Source: Plantago ovata
Lineage: Eukaryota; Streptophyta; Magnoliopsida; Lamiales; Plantaginaceae
DNA: 64,000 nucleotides
Assembly (NCBI GenBank): GCA_028274465.1
Contig: CM051455.1
Coordinates: 114,613,547-114,677,546 of the forward strand
Direction of reading: 5' to 3'
Below the pieces are notes generated by a model. That model was not told where the DNA came from. It searched no databases and was given only the letters and a program-made list of their open reading frames with translations. The stretch's first letter is position 1. Every line of letters begins with the position of its first letter. Shown here in pieces: positions 10,836-22,836 of the stretch. Position numbers and translations under genes: made by a program.

Positions 10836-11273
10836 TGTAGAGGCTCTGAATCTACAATCACGGATTTGAACGGATTGAGGGGCTCCAGCGACCTGAAAGC
10901 AATACAAAAGCGACCTAGAGCGGTGAGATTAAAAGGTGACACCGGTGTGGTGTCGACCGAAGGCACTCCGACGCTCAAGTTAGTACGTTTGTGATAGACG
11001 ATATAAAAATAGATTCGAATAATGAATGAAATAAACTTATCCTTGTTATTCTAGAGAAATAGAGAGTCAGCCGTGGAACTGGATATGCGAGGTTGCCTCG
11101 GATTTGATATCACCGGAGTCTGACTGAATTAATGGCCTTGAGCGGTGTGATTGGTTGTTAGTTTTGGAATGGAGAGTGCCTGACCAGTAGGGTTTCAGGG
11201 TTGTGAGATTACATGTGCTAGAGAAGATATTTTCGTCGGAGGCGGACTGGAGAATGATCGTAGAAATTAGGTT

Positions 11274-11373
11274 NNNNNNNNNNNNNNNNNNNNNNNNNNN
11301 NNNNNNNNNNNNNNNNNNNNNNNNNNNNNNNNNNNNNNNNNNNNNNNNNNNNNNNNNNNNNNNNNNNNNNNNN
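11274..11373. other. Assembly gap of exactly 100 N
   Basis: A run of 100 N is the usual placeholder for a gap of unknown size. It falls where the copia element should have the end of RNase H and its second LTR, which would be a near copy of 16747-18433. Collapse of identical LTRs during assembly is the likely cause. The frame on both sides of the gap must not be read through it. Confidence 0.95.
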
Positions 11374-11382
11374 TTTTTAGTG

Positions 11383-12314
11383 TGATTCTTTTGGATCCGA
11401 TTGGAATCTTGCACACACACAAACAGCATACTGAATGTCAGGTCTACTTGCTGTTAATACAACAAGGAACCAATGAGCTTCCTATACTTGTGTTCTTCAA
11501 CACTTTTGTCCTCTTTAGTATAGCCCAATTTGGTACCAACACTCATAGGGATCTTTTCAGGTTTTTCATCCTCTTTGATCCTAAACTTTATGAGCATTTC
11601 TTTCGCATACTTTGCTTGATTTATGAATATTCCATCTTTGAGTTGCTTGACTTGCAACCCTAGGAAATAATTCAATTTTCCCATCATACTCATTTCAAAC
11701 TTATTTGTCATGAGTTTGGCAAAATCATCACAAAGTTGCTTGTCCTTAGATCCAAAAATTATGTCATCCACATAAATTTGAACTAAGATTAATTTACCAT
11801 CATGGTTCATGGTAAAAAGAGTTTTGTCAACTTCACCTTTCTTGAAACCATTTTCCAGCAAGAACTTAGCTAAGGTATCATACCATGCTCTTGGTGCTTG
11901 CTTTAGACCATATACAGCTTTCTGAAGCTTATATACCATCTTGGTTTCTGAGGGAAGTTCAAAGCCGGGGGTTGTTCTAGAGACTTCTTCAGCAAGTTCA
12001 CCATTTAAGAATGCACTCTTAACATCCATTTGGTAAACAATGAAGTCATTGTGAGCAGCAAAGGCCAAGAAAAGCCTAATTGCATCCAATCTTGCAACTG
12101 GAGCGTAAGACTCATCATAGTCCAATCCTTCAGTCTGACAGTAACCTTGAGCAACTAAGCGTGCTTTGTTTCTTGTTACTTCACCAGACTCGCTCAGCTT
12201 GTTTCTGAACACCCACTTTGTACCAATAGCTTTCTTATTTTCAGCAAGTGGCACAAGTTTCCAGACTTTGTTTCTTTCAAATTGATCCATTCTTCTTGCA
12301 TTGCCTTTATCCAT
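11383..12314 (-). pseudogene. Copia reverse transcriptase
   Basis: This is the RT that copies element RNA into cDNA. Visible are K-A-R-L-V-A-Q-G-Y near the N-terminus, the D-V-K-S-A-F-L-N-G block, [11 protein letters not shown] and the catalytic Y-V-D-D-I. The frame closes at 11454 just after K-L-I-G-S-L-L-Y because one T seems to be missing; in the next frame the expected [12 protein letters not shown] continues into the gap at 11373. Another frameshift near 12290 separates it from the integrase C-terminal region. Both lie at short homopolymers, so sequencing error is possible. The YVDD site itself is intact. Confidence 0.9.
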
Positions 12315-13690
12315 TCAGAATGCTTCAAAGCTTCTTCTATGGTTTTAGGTTCAATTTCTGAAACAAAGCAAGAGAATAAAGATTCTACTTCTACGACAGT
12401 TGCTTCTTCAGCAAGTCCTTGAGTAGCTTTGGATCTAGTCACTTGGCGTTTATTAATATCGCCAATCATATCCGTAGAGGGATGATCTCTAATCCATTTA
12501 TTAACAGGTTTCCTGTTTGTTGGATCAGGATATGTTTGCTCATCAGCATGTGACTCTTCAGTATGTACTTGTTCAGTACTACTGGGAATTTGTGTCTCTG
12601 CTGAGATTTGTTCGTCAGCAACTGCTTGTTCAGCATTGCTGGGTTGAGATATTTCATCAGCAGGCACTGGAGATTGCGTAATTTCAGCAACTTCCGGAGC
12701 AACCGCATCTTTTGCTGGAAATTCTTTGTCGTGAACTATATTTATCTTGTCATGACTCGGGGGAGGAGAATCATTGTCAGAATCATCATTTAGTTCAATT
12801 GACTTGATTTGCCTAGCATCAGATTCAGTTCTTTGCTCATGTATGATTAGCTTTTTCATACATTCTGATATTTCTTCTTCAGCAGGCACACCTTGTGTCT
12901 TTTCGTAGAATACAACATGCACAGATTCTTCAATCTTTTGTGCCTTTTTGTTGTAAACTCTGTAAGCTTTACTATGCAAGGAGTAGCCAAGAAATATCGC
13001 TTCGTCTGCCTTTGGTTGAAATGTTCTTAGGTATTCTCTACCATTGTTAAGAACGAAACACTTGCAACCAAATACTCTTAGATGAGTGATGTTAGGAGGT
13101 CTTCCAACAAACAATTCATAAGGAGTTTTGTTGTATTCCTTAGTAATCAAACATCTATTCTGAGTATAGCAGGCGGTATTAATCGCTTCAACCCAGTAAG
13201 CCTCACTTATCTCAGTGTCAGCAAGCATTGTTCTTGCGGCTTCTTTCAGGGTACGATTCTTCCGTTCAGCAACACCATTTTGCTGTGGTGTCCTTACTGA
13301 GGATAACTGATGTTGAATACCTTTGGAGGTACAATATTCAGTTATGTACTGGTTTACAAACTCAGTACCATGGTCTGTCCTTATGACTCTTACCTTGTCA
13401 TTTTTCATGACTTCAAGCTTATTCAGCAAGTTAGGTATTTCAGTCTTGGTTTCAGATTTGTGCTTGATGAATACTACCCAAGTGAATCTTGAATAGTCAT
13501 CTACCACGACTAGACCATACTTCTTACCAGCATAGCTTGTTGAAGAAGATTCAAACAAGTCCATGTAAGAGTTGTAAAGGTTTTGTAGTTGACGGTACTG
13601 CCTTGTTCTTGAAAGAAGATTTGGTTTGCTTTCCTTGCTGACATGCATTGCAAACACCATCCTTCTTAAAAGTAACCCTAGGTAATCCAA
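12194..13690 (-). pseudogene. Copia integrase and C-terminal linker
   Basis: Integrase core with the three acidic residues in context: V-V-V-D-D-Y-S-R, R-T-D-H-G-T-E-F and G-V-A-E-R-K-N-R-T. Then come the copia G-K-C-type fold region (L-R-V-F-G-C-K-C-F) and a long acidic Pro/Glu/Ser linker typical between integrase and RT. The upstream end (about 13560-13690) is out of frame with protease and the pre-integrase zinc region at 13551-14204. A small deletion near 13560 explains this. Integrase inserts the cDNA into the genome; here it is non-functional as assembled because of the shifts on both sides. Confidence 0.9.
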
Positions 13691-14204
13691 CTACAAGTGC
13701 CTTTTTAGACAGCTTATTCAGCGTCTTGAAGTTTAGATGACTTGTTCGTTTATGCCATAACCATGCTTTTTCAGCAAGGCAATCATGATCTGAGACAAGG
13801 CATTTTTCAACGTTTGCTGAAGACCAATCAACGGTGTACAAGCCTCCTGATCTTCTTGCAATCATTATAACCTTTTTAGTCTCAAAATCTACAAGTTTAC
13901 ATTCATCACTTTTAATTTCGATGAAGTATCCTTTGTCAGCAAATTGACTCATGCTGAAAAGGTTAAACTTAAGATTTTTGACATAAAGAACTCCAGAAAT
14001 GGTTATGCATCCCAACTTCACATCACCATAGCCTTTTGTAGATCCGGAGCCTCCACCAGCAAACCTTATTGTTGGACCTTTAGACCACCGTCTATAGTTT
14101 ATAAGGTTATTCTTGTTGCCCGTCATGTGCTTTCCACAACCACTATCAAAGTGCCAGATTGCATCGTTTGTCTCCGTGGCTGCAGTCTGCACAATCAAGA
14201 GCAA
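13551..14204 (-). pseudogene. Copia protease and pre-integrase zinc region
   Basis: The aspartic protease site is W-H-F-D-S-G-C-G-K-H-M-T-G, in the D-S-G form used by copia elements. After it comes the GAG-pre-integrase region with H-K-R-T-S-H-L-N and C-N-A-C-Q-Q-G-K, giving a His/Cys zinc pattern. The first residues (M-L-L-I-V-Q) precede a 'gattgtgcag' that looks like a splice acceptor; upstream coding sequence is in another frame and stops at about 14213. The protease would cut the polyprotein. The frame ends by a shift near 13560. Confidence 0.88.
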
Positions 14205-14217
14205 ACAAGTTAATTAT

Positions 14218-15560
14218 CCAATGATGGATGTCCATTAACATGTTCAAGAATGCGTCCAGTGGAAACCCAAGTCTGAAGTTTTTCAACTTTGACTTGTTTT
14301 CTACTTGCTGAGGAACTAGGAGGTTTTGAGCTGAAAGACTTTTGACTCGTGCTGGTCAAATCCACTTTCTGATGTGGTGTCTTGCTCTGTTGACCTTTTT
14401 GCTGAACATACTTTTCAGTAGTTCTTTTCTAGCAAGGTTCCTTCTAGTCCTAGCATTGGGAGTCTTTTCAGAACTCTTAGGCTTGGTTTTCTTCATCTCT
14501 TTGAAGTATCTTTGCTGACTTTGCTTATACTCATGAAAGAGTTGACTTTGTTTGGTTTTGAAACCGAGTCCACTCTTTGGAGAATGCTGAGCTTTAGCAT
14601 CAGCAACCTTACTTGATTCAGGTTTGTCAGCAAAGTACTTCTGATTACTTTTGGTAATCTTGCCTTTAGACTTAACAACTTGCTTTTCAGCAACTTGTTT
14701 GGCGGAATGCTTCACGACATTCTTTTCTTCCAGTTTGCTTCACAGCACCTGTTTTCCTTTTAAAGTCTTGTTACTTTGAGCAGCAACAGCGGGCTTTATG
14801 GTCATAGGTACTTGATTGCATGTTTCAGCAACTTTAGTTTGACCAAACTGATAGATCACTGGTGGACTACTATCAGTAGCACGTACAAAGGAGATAGGTG
14901 ATTTATCTTTTCTCAAGATTTCTACGTTATCACCTTCACACGTTGCTCCTAAACCTTCTTTCTGAGATGGATCTCTCAAATAAGAGTTTAGTTCAGTCAG
15001 CGTATTACTCGCTTCCACATAAGATTTGAAATTGATTTTCATCTTTTTCATTTCTTGGATTTCAGCAAGTAACTTTAGAATTGAGGACTGATACTCTTCT
15101 AATTCTAACGCCATTTGAGAATTTTTCTCTGCAGCCTCAGCAATCAACTTCTTAAGACGCCTTATTTCAGCATCCTTTTCTTCTGTCTCTTCCTTCAGCA
15201 AAACGTAATTTTCAGTAGTTTGCTTGGTCAGAGTTTTAGCAAGTTGAAGTTTTTCTTGCTGTTTGCTGAGAGTTTCTCAAATCTTTCGATTTCTCCTTGA
15301 ATCTTGTCAAGGTCAATCTCGTCTTCACTTTCTGAATCAGAGTCAGAGGTAGAATCATTTACCTGACCGGCCATGAGGCAGAATTCGTAGTTCGACACAT
15401 CTGGATAAGCTTCCATAGCTATTCCACACACTTCTTTGCCAATCTCCACGTCTAGAGTGGCTTCCTCATCGTCGGTGTCTGAACTTTCATCCTCACTGTC
15501 CTCGGAGCTTGTCTCAATGCACAATGCATCAATTTTTGCTTGAAGCTTCTTCTTTTCTTC
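14218..15560 (-). pseudogene. Copia gag-protease linker, charged, broken in several frames
   Basis: Three open pieces follow one another on the minus strand: 15228-15524 (very acidic, S-S-E-D-S-E-D-E), 14740-15201 (coiled-coil-like, A-E-I-R-R-L-K-K-L) and 14356-14715 (basic, K-Q-V-V-K-S-K-G-K). The last two are in the same frame, separated by one TGA (14740-14742). The others are separated by shifts. A further open stretch (about 14218-14370) carries on in another frame. It looks like one long low-complexity linker between the CCHC knuckle and protease. Function beyond being part of Gag is unknown. Confidence 0.6.
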
Positions 15561-16633
15561 AGCAATGAAAGCTCTTTTGCTCTTTTGAACTTTTTCTTCT
15601 TTTCAGCAGATTTGCCTTTTAGCAAGGGGCAATTAGCTTTGAAGTGTCCAGGCTTTTTGCAGTAAAAACATAGATCATTTCCAACTGCTGGTTCTTCTGA
15701 TGATGTAGCTTGCTGAGCTTGCTTGTTCAGCGAGCTAGTATCATTCTTGTACTTATGGTAGTTGTTACCAAGATGCTTTTTCAGCTTCTCTTTTGCTTTT
15801 CGCCTTTCAAGTTCCTTACTGATGAATTTCTTCATGTTTTTAACAACTAAAGCATTTTCATCAGCAGGCTCTTTATCATTCTTCTTTTCAGAAGATGACG
15901 GCTTTGCAGCAAGAGCAATGTTTTGCGATTTTTCAGCAAACACATTTTCTCTTTGCTTTGTCTCATAATTGACAGTAGCAAGATGAGAGAACAACTCAGT
16001 TGGTGTAATGTCAGGCATTCCTTGATTATAATAGAAATTTTGAGTATGGATCCATTCTTGATTCAAACTCCTGATGATAGTTTTCACTTTCTCAGAATCT
16101 GAATAAAAATTTCCAACACCCAGCGCTGCCATTTCACTAACAAGAGTTGTGAATCTGAAGTCCAAGTCTTCCAGTGACTCGTTAGCACCTTGCTTAAAGT
16201 TTTGAAATTTCAGCTTAAGTACTTCAAGTTTGTTTTCCTTGGTCTTGTCAGATCCAGCACAAAGATCTTGAACCATTTTCCAAGCCTCCTTAGTAGTCTT
16301 GGCACCCCACAGTTTGCACTGTATGGTATCCGGAGTTGATCTGATGATGATATTTCTTGCTTGGCCATCAAGACGGAATCTCTTAGCTTCGTCAGAAGTC
16401 CATTCCTCTCTTGGTTTAGGCACAACCGTATCTGATGGTTCGCCTTGGATGGTTTCCTTTCCAGCTTCAGTGGTTTTATGAGGGAAACTCCTTTCAATCT
16501 TGGTGATCTTGATAGGTCCATCATTAATGACGGTGACCATCTCATCACTAATGGCCTCAAGATGTAACATCATGTTGTTTCGCCATTTCTCGTAATTTTC
16601 CAGCTTCAGCAAGGGAGCATCTCCTAAAGACAT
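15452..16633 (-). pseudogene. Copia Gag with CCHC zinc knuckle
   Basis: Gag starts at an ATG at 16633 (M-S-L-G-D-A-P-L-L), about 100 bp after the primer site. It has the copia Gag core (W-R-N-N-M, W-K-M-V-Q-D-L-C, L-K-L-K-F-Q-N-F-K-Q-G, G-N-F-Y) and the knuckle C-F-Y-C-K-K-P-G-H-F-K-A-N-C at about residue 330. It packages element RNA. After the knuckle the frame drifts into an unrelated reading at a lysine-rich AAG/AAA run (about 15590), where the expected acidic linker continues in another frame; an indel in that run is likely. The knuckle's C-C-H-C residues are all present. Confidence 0.9.
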
Positions 16634-16732
16634 CCTGTCAGCAAAGCACTACCAAACTTGATCAAGTGAAAGTGATTTAAGGAAAGCACTTAAAGGGATC
16701 TAGGTTCAGTGCAGAAGGCTAAAGAACCTCCT

Positions 16733-16744
16733 GCTCTGATACCA
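16733..16744 (-). promoter_or_regulatory. Primer-binding site, initiator tRNA-Met
   Basis: On the minus strand this reads TGGTATCAGAGC, two bases after the end of the copia 5' LTR. It is the standard copia primer site. Confidence 0.9.
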
Positions 16745-16746
16745 CT

Positions 16747-18433
16747 TGTTGGTCCCTTTAAACAACAAGAAAAGACTAGAGGGGGGGGGGGGTGAATAGT
16801 CTTTCAACTTTTGTCGTTTAAAACTTTCTCAGCAAGTACTTATTACTTTTCAGTAATGAGATTGCTGATACTTAACTTTCTCAGCAAGCGTAAGTTACTT
16901 TACAGTAGCTTGGTTTGCTGATACTTAAAGTCAGAGAGCGGAAGTCTTTGAAACAATAAGTGCTTTTTCAGCAGGTAAAGTGTTTCAGCAAGTGATGTGA
17001 GTGACTGTGTACAAACAGATATAAATTTGCTGAAAGCTAAATGCAGTAAGTAAATCAGACAAACGCTTTTAGAGTAGTATCTGAGAGTGGCGTAATCTCC
17101 CAACTAATCCACTTTGTCCTTTCTAGGACTGAATCCACTAAGATATGATTGAGGTTCCTTACAATCTCCTATCTAAAGCGATTCAACAGAAACCAAAGCA
17201 CACTTGCTTTGTCTCCAACCTAAACTAGAGAACTCAACCTTGTTCTCCACCAAACTTGGTACTTTTAATCAGCAAAACTATGCTTGATTAAGTTCCCCCT
17301 GAATATCACGCCTGAAAGGGTGTATTTTCAGTTAGAGAGTTTTGGGGTGAGATAACTTAATTATAACTTATTCAGTTACAACAAGTAATCTAAGAAACAC
17401 AACTTGGAATACTTTGCAGTAAACAAGTTTGATTGTTTCTGGTGTCAAGACTTGTTCTTGTTCGAAAGAAAGAACACTTAACTAATTTCTTAGCCGAGTT
17501 TGTTCTACTTCTTTACAAGTAGCTTTTTCAAGCTTTAAGTCTTGGAACGGATCAATGGCAGTAAGAGTGTTTGAAGGTTTGTGAATTTTAAGCACAAGTG
17601 AGAGTTTGATCACGTTGTTGACACGCTTCAACTCTTTGCCGGATGACCTCTATTTATAGTGCAAGTAAGGAGCCGTTTGAATTTCAAATCCTAAGGCTTT
17701 TGTTCCTTAACATGTCACTATCTTGCTTTTGTACTTTCAGCAACAACCTTTGTTTGTCTTCTACTCTTTATGTCCTTCGCGTGTAAGCTTTGCATTAAAT
17801 GCACCTTTGAATAGAATTCAAACAGTAACAATGGAGCGCAAAATCAAGTACATTCAGCAAGAGGTCACATATGTTCATCACCAAGTGTTTATTCTCAGTT
17901 TCAGCAAGCACAACCTACTCTGTCTTTCAGATTTTCACTTATGCAATGCTATTGCTGAAAATTTCACTTTCTGAGCAACACGTGCCTTACCAGTCTTCAG
18001 CAATCTTCAAGTCTTCAAGTCTTCAAGTCTTCAGATCTTCAAAAGTCTTCAAGATTCTGACCGGTTTCTTATTTGCTTCAATAATTTGTTTGTAATAAAC
18101 AAAATACATCTTCAGCAAATGCTTCAATAGGTCATTTTCTTTTCAGAAAATAAGTTACATCAAAGCTAAGCATCAATAAGATATTTTCTTTTCAGAAAAT
18201 AAAATACATCATACGCTAAAGTGTCAATAGATTAATTTCTTTTCAGAAATTAAAGTACGTCATCCACCAAGATAAAAACTTATCTAACACCTATCTAAGT
18301 CATCAGCAAACGTTCCTCTTTTACAATGTCCTTTAAAAATTCTAAAATCCTATGGACCTTAAGAGTACTAGTTACTGGACTGTTCTTAATTTAGCATGGT
18401 TAATTGCTCATCAAAATTACAAGTTTCCTAACA
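16747..18433 (-). repeat. 5' LTR of the gap-interrupted copia element
   Basis: 1687 bp, from TGTTAGGAAA (minus strand, at 18433) to GGGACCAACA (at 16747), so TG..CA ends. It is dense in the heptamer TCAGCAA or its complement, as is the rest of this element. A short run 'cttcaagtcttcaagtcttcaagt' is at about 18008-18030. Confidence 0.88.
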
Positions 18434-18915
18434 TTTTAGCTTAGTGTGAGAATGCTATTGTTTCAAGTATGATGTAGTGAATGTTCGATGCCCTTTCGTT
18501 CCAGTCGCTCTCCCTTATATAAAGAGAATATCCGAAAGAGTCTTTGGTCAGTTGAACGTGATCCCGAGATTTGAGGGTTGTTCCTCCTATCTCGAGTCGT
18601 GGATGACTGACTCTTCGAAGCGAATCAGTTAGAGTCTGACTCGTAACTGAATGCTTGCCTCTGACAGGATGTGGAAATTACCCTAATTTTAGTCGGTCGA
18701 ATTTGTTATAGAAAGACTGATGCTTAGTTTGGGCTTGTATGTCCATTTGGCCCTGAACCAAGAATGTAATGGGCTTAGTGACCCTCTCAATAACTGGACT
18801 ATTCAGAGTGAAACTGGATCGCAATTATGAACTTGATCGTGAGCGACCCTGAATGGACCTGCTCGCTCAGTGGTCCTCTTGACCAAAACTGTAGAGGCAA
18901 ATTATTACCATTACA

Positions 18916-18931
18916 GTTTGTCCCCCACTCT
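18916..18931 (-). promoter_or_regulatory. Polypurine tract of the Tat element
   Basis: On the minus strand AGAGTGGGGGACAAAC abuts the 3' LTR. This is where plus-strand DNA synthesis would be primed. Confidence 0.75.
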
Positions 18932-19179
18932 TCAAGTCGAGAGTCTCGAGTTGAAGAGTAGAAATAATTTGATTTTATCCGAGGGTCCTATAAGATAATA
19001 AAAGCATCTCCAGTAACCCTGAATGCTGTCGGTCCCTCCGTAAAGAACATGGAATTTCCATCGTTTGACTTTTGAGATATGCCAATCGACCCGTACATAT
19101 TTATTGTCTCTAAAGTCCCTTAATAGAGTCCAAGAGTCTATTGATATGTGCAATCTCAGGGCCACTGGTTTTTAGGACG

Positions 19180-19830
<651 letters not shown>

Positions 19831-19869
19831 AAAGTTTGCCAAGGGTGCTTGAGTCCAACGACAGCATTA

Positions 19870-21064
19870 TATAATATGAATATGCAATGTTTAGTATGCA
19901 AGCGTGAGTATGTATGCTGCCTTTAAGTAGAGTATATTGGGATTACTGTAGATAGCAGATCAAGTCCATGGCCCATCAAGACAAATGAATTTTTTAACCT
20001 AATCTTGACTTGCCTCCTTTCTCCACATTCACGCTGCTTCTCAATGAGTGACAGAAAAATGAAGCAAGCTTCTCACTAGCTTTCTCCTCTCTCTCATTTT
20101 CCTTTTTTTTTTCTTCCTTTCCTCGTGGTTCAATTGAGTATCTGGAGGTATAGCGCGCGTTGGGTCGGTGTTATTAAAACCGAACCTAATCTCTCCTACC
20201 GTAGGCGAATTCCCCATTTTCTTCGTCGGAAATATCCGTGTGAAACGGGCGGCTTACAGGCCGGGCTTTGCGCGTAGGGGAAGCGCGGTGGTAGCTTTCG
20301 ACTCTTCGGTGGTAGTAAGTGACTTCTTCTTCTTCTTTTCCTTCTTGTTAGCCGTTTTTCTTTGGTTTATTTGCAGAAAACGAAACAGTCTTATGGATCT
20401 GAGCAGTTTTATGGATTTGAGCGGTAGGTTTTCGTTTTTCCCTGGTCGGGAGTTTAGGGTCGAGCTGAAAATTAAGCTGTTGTCGATCTTTTTTACTGCT
20501 AAAAAGCAGTGGTCTTGCGTTTACTGCTCAAAATGAGGTGTCATCGTTTGGCAATTTTCCAAATTTCAGTTTTAAGAGTTTTCGGGCTTCGGTTTAGACA
20601 CTTTCCGTCTTGTTGTTTTGAGGCAGCAACGCTTTGATAGTCATTGATCGGCAACATTTTGATTTTTTCTTTTTATACTCGATTTTGATTGGGTTCGGGG
20701 CCGCACCTCGTAACTTTTTGGGCTGTAAAAAGTAGGACTCTTTTTATTTCCAGATTGATGTTTACCAATCTGTTACTGCAATTTTTGCAGGATCTGTTAT
20801 GCGGTTTTCTATTTCATGATCAGTTCGAACCTGTCAACAAATTGCGGTTATTGCGACATTTGATCAGGTGTGTATGTTTACTCTGTGAGCGACTGTTTCG
20901 CAAAAATATCGTTGTACATGTTCTAGCTTATTATTTGGTCATTAGTATGTAGAGTGTCGAGCTTTTATTGTGCGATGGTGTTGCGATGAGACTTGCATCG
21001 TGATGTTTGGGACATTGTTTACTTTCATGATATGTCGTAGGATGTGTTTTAGCTCTTAGGGATC
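19870..21064 (+). promoter_or_regulatory. Upstream region of the antisense gene
   Basis: No protein-coding gene is recognised. A pyrimidine-rich stretch at about 20080-20130 (ctcctctctctc, then a T run) resembles plant transcription-start context, and a donor-like GGTAGTAAGT occurs near 20310, so a 5' leader with an intron is possible. Promoter activity is inferred from position only. Confidence 0.35.
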
Positions 21065-22836
21065 ATGGATGGTGATCAAGGTGCCATTGTTAATCGTGTG
21101 AACTGGGATTCTGATGACGATAATGAGGGATTCACACCTAGGTCTTTACCGTTGGACTGGAATCCGGGCAAGCCTCCTCCGCCACCTCGGTTTTCTAGGG
21201 GGCTTAGTTCGGAAACCCTTCCTGAAGATAAGAATGTTGCTTCTACTATTCGTGACGAGCATGTTCTGTGGTTTAGACGTGTTTATGGGATCCCAGAGAG
21301 CGTTAAGCTCTGTCCCCCACACCATTCTCAGCTAGTGGACTGGAAATTTCCGAAATCGAAGGCAGTGGCCTTTTACAAACTTTGGTTTGATATTGGGTTA
21401 CGGCTCCCCTTGCCGTGGTTTTTGATTGAGGTGCTTACTTATCTTCGCGTTGCTCCTAGTCAGCTTATGCCGAATGCTTTAAGGCTGATCCTCGGGTTAC
21501 AAACGATTAGCGAAACGAGGGGGATAAAAATAGGCGTTGATACTTTGATGCACTCTTACTTTGTGAAGGAAATGCCTAAGGAGAAAGGCAGGATTATGCT
21601 TGCTTTGAGATCTGGCTATGAACAGCTCGTTGTTACACCTACTACTAGTGACAATAGTTCATGGAAAGAGGTATATTTCTTTGTGAAAACTAATTATGTG
21701 TTTGGGTCTGATAGGAATTTGAGGGTCCTTGTTCATTGGCAGCCCTTTGGTGAGTCATATAGACTTTTATGCAGACTTGGATTTCTTAAATGGAATTGAT
21801 CTCATTTTGCTTCTTGTTTTGCAGAAGGCATTAAGTCGGATCCTGATTTAGGAGCGCAAAGTGCTGAAGAGATTTTAAAGCTGCCTTTTCAAGATAGAAA
21901 GTCTTGTGTGCTTCTGACACCGAGAGTACTCGAGGCTACTAGCATTTGGTGGACAGCTATCATGGAGACTGGAGGTAAGTCTGTATTCACATGTTTCTAA
22001 TTCGTACTTTTCGTGTTTTATGTTTTGTCCTTGACTTGTGGAGTACTTTCATTTCAGGCTGCCCTGAGTCATATTCCGAGAGAGTTGATGAGTCCTCTAG
22101 CATTCGGAATTCTCATGATATGCTTTTGGAGTTCAGAAAGGAAAGGGAGAAGAAAAAGAGGCTTGCAGACTCTCAGAAGCAGATTATGAGTCCTGAGACT
22201 ATCCTCGAAGAAGAGCCCTTGCGTATGAAGAGAAGGAAGAAAGGCCATTCCACAAGCGCGTTTGAAGGTTTTGCCACGACAGTCGAGCTGGGCGTTGACG
22301 CAAGTGTGAGCGTGAATGACTCTTCCTATTTTGAGGGTAAGCGATTTGACTTGGATGGAATTAGTAGCATCAGTCATGGAGGAGTAAGGGGAGCTGCTTC
22401 TTATGTTCTGGGAGAAAATATTAAGGTGACTGAATATTTTATTCTTCTTGAATATAACTGTCTGACTGTCAGTATTCTTTTAGTGTTTGTCTTTACTTAC
22501 TTTCTTTTTTGGCGATGTTTGTATTAGGCGCTTCATGGTTCCATTTTCTTGGCTGAGCGAGTGGAGTCACTGGAGGATGAGTGTGACGGTTTGAAGAAGG
22601 AAAATGGTGAGCTGAAGAAGCTTGTTTCTGCCGCTGAGGAGAGGGCGACTGATGCTTTGGCCAAAAAGGAGAAGGCTGAGGGCTTGATGAGGCAGACTAT
22701 ACACAAAAGTGAGAAATGTGTGATTGAGACAAGGCGCGATATTTTCAAGCAACTGCTGGAAGGGGTAGAATTCGACTATGCTGAAGAGGTTTGTGACTGT
22801 GATGAATTGTTGCAGGCTAAGGCTGCCCGGTCTTGA
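21065..22836 (+). CDS. Spliced antisense gene of the Tat element (plant 'gypsy-type transposon' domain)
   Basis: Four exons: 21065-21749, 21825-21974, 22058-22425 and 22528-22836. Every junction has GT..AG (TTTG|GTGAGT, GGAG|GTAAGT, TAAG|GTGACT; acceptors TTTTGCAG, ATTTCAG, GTATTAG) and the phases agree, giving 503 codons with no stop. Exon 1 starts M-D-G-D-Q and holds V-K-L-C-P-P then A-F-Y-K-L-W-F-D-I-G-L-R-L-P-L and P-N-A-L-R-L-I-L-G, the pattern of the plant domain annotated as 'putative gypsy type transposon' (Transposase_28). Exon 3 has a basic E-R-E-K-K-K-R and a K-R-R-K-K stretch, possibly nuclear targeting. Exon 4 is a coiled coil (L-E-D-E-C-D-G-L-K-K-E-N). Function is unknown. It is convergent with gag-pol and intact although gag-pol is broken. 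No N-terminal signal or membrane segment is evident. Confidence 0.8.

Larger units (their letters stand above)
11374..18433 (-). mobile_element. Ty1/copia element inserted in the Tat LTR (incomplete at gap)
   Basis: The 5' LTR is 16747-18433, the initiator-Met primer site 16733-16744, followed on the minus strand by gag with a CCHC knuckle, a long charged linker, protease, integrase and RT. RNase H and the 3' LTR fall in the N gap. The interrupted Tat LTR reads ...aggtt | ttttagc..., which fits a TTTTA duplication whose left copy is partly lost in the gap. Gag is long and there is an acidic Ser/Glu linker, a layout seen in larger copia lineages such as Sirevirus, but I do not assign the lineage. 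Frames are broken in at least five places. Confidence 0.88.
10836..18915 (-). repeat. 3' LTR of the Tat element, split by copia
   Basis: The LTR occupies 10836-11273 and 18434-18915; the parts equal positions 29510-29947 and 29946-30427 of the intact LTR, so only the duplicated target bases overlap. On the plus strand it runs TGTAGAGG to ATTACA. All sequence between the two parts belongs to the inserted copia element and the assembly gap. Confidence 0.9.
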
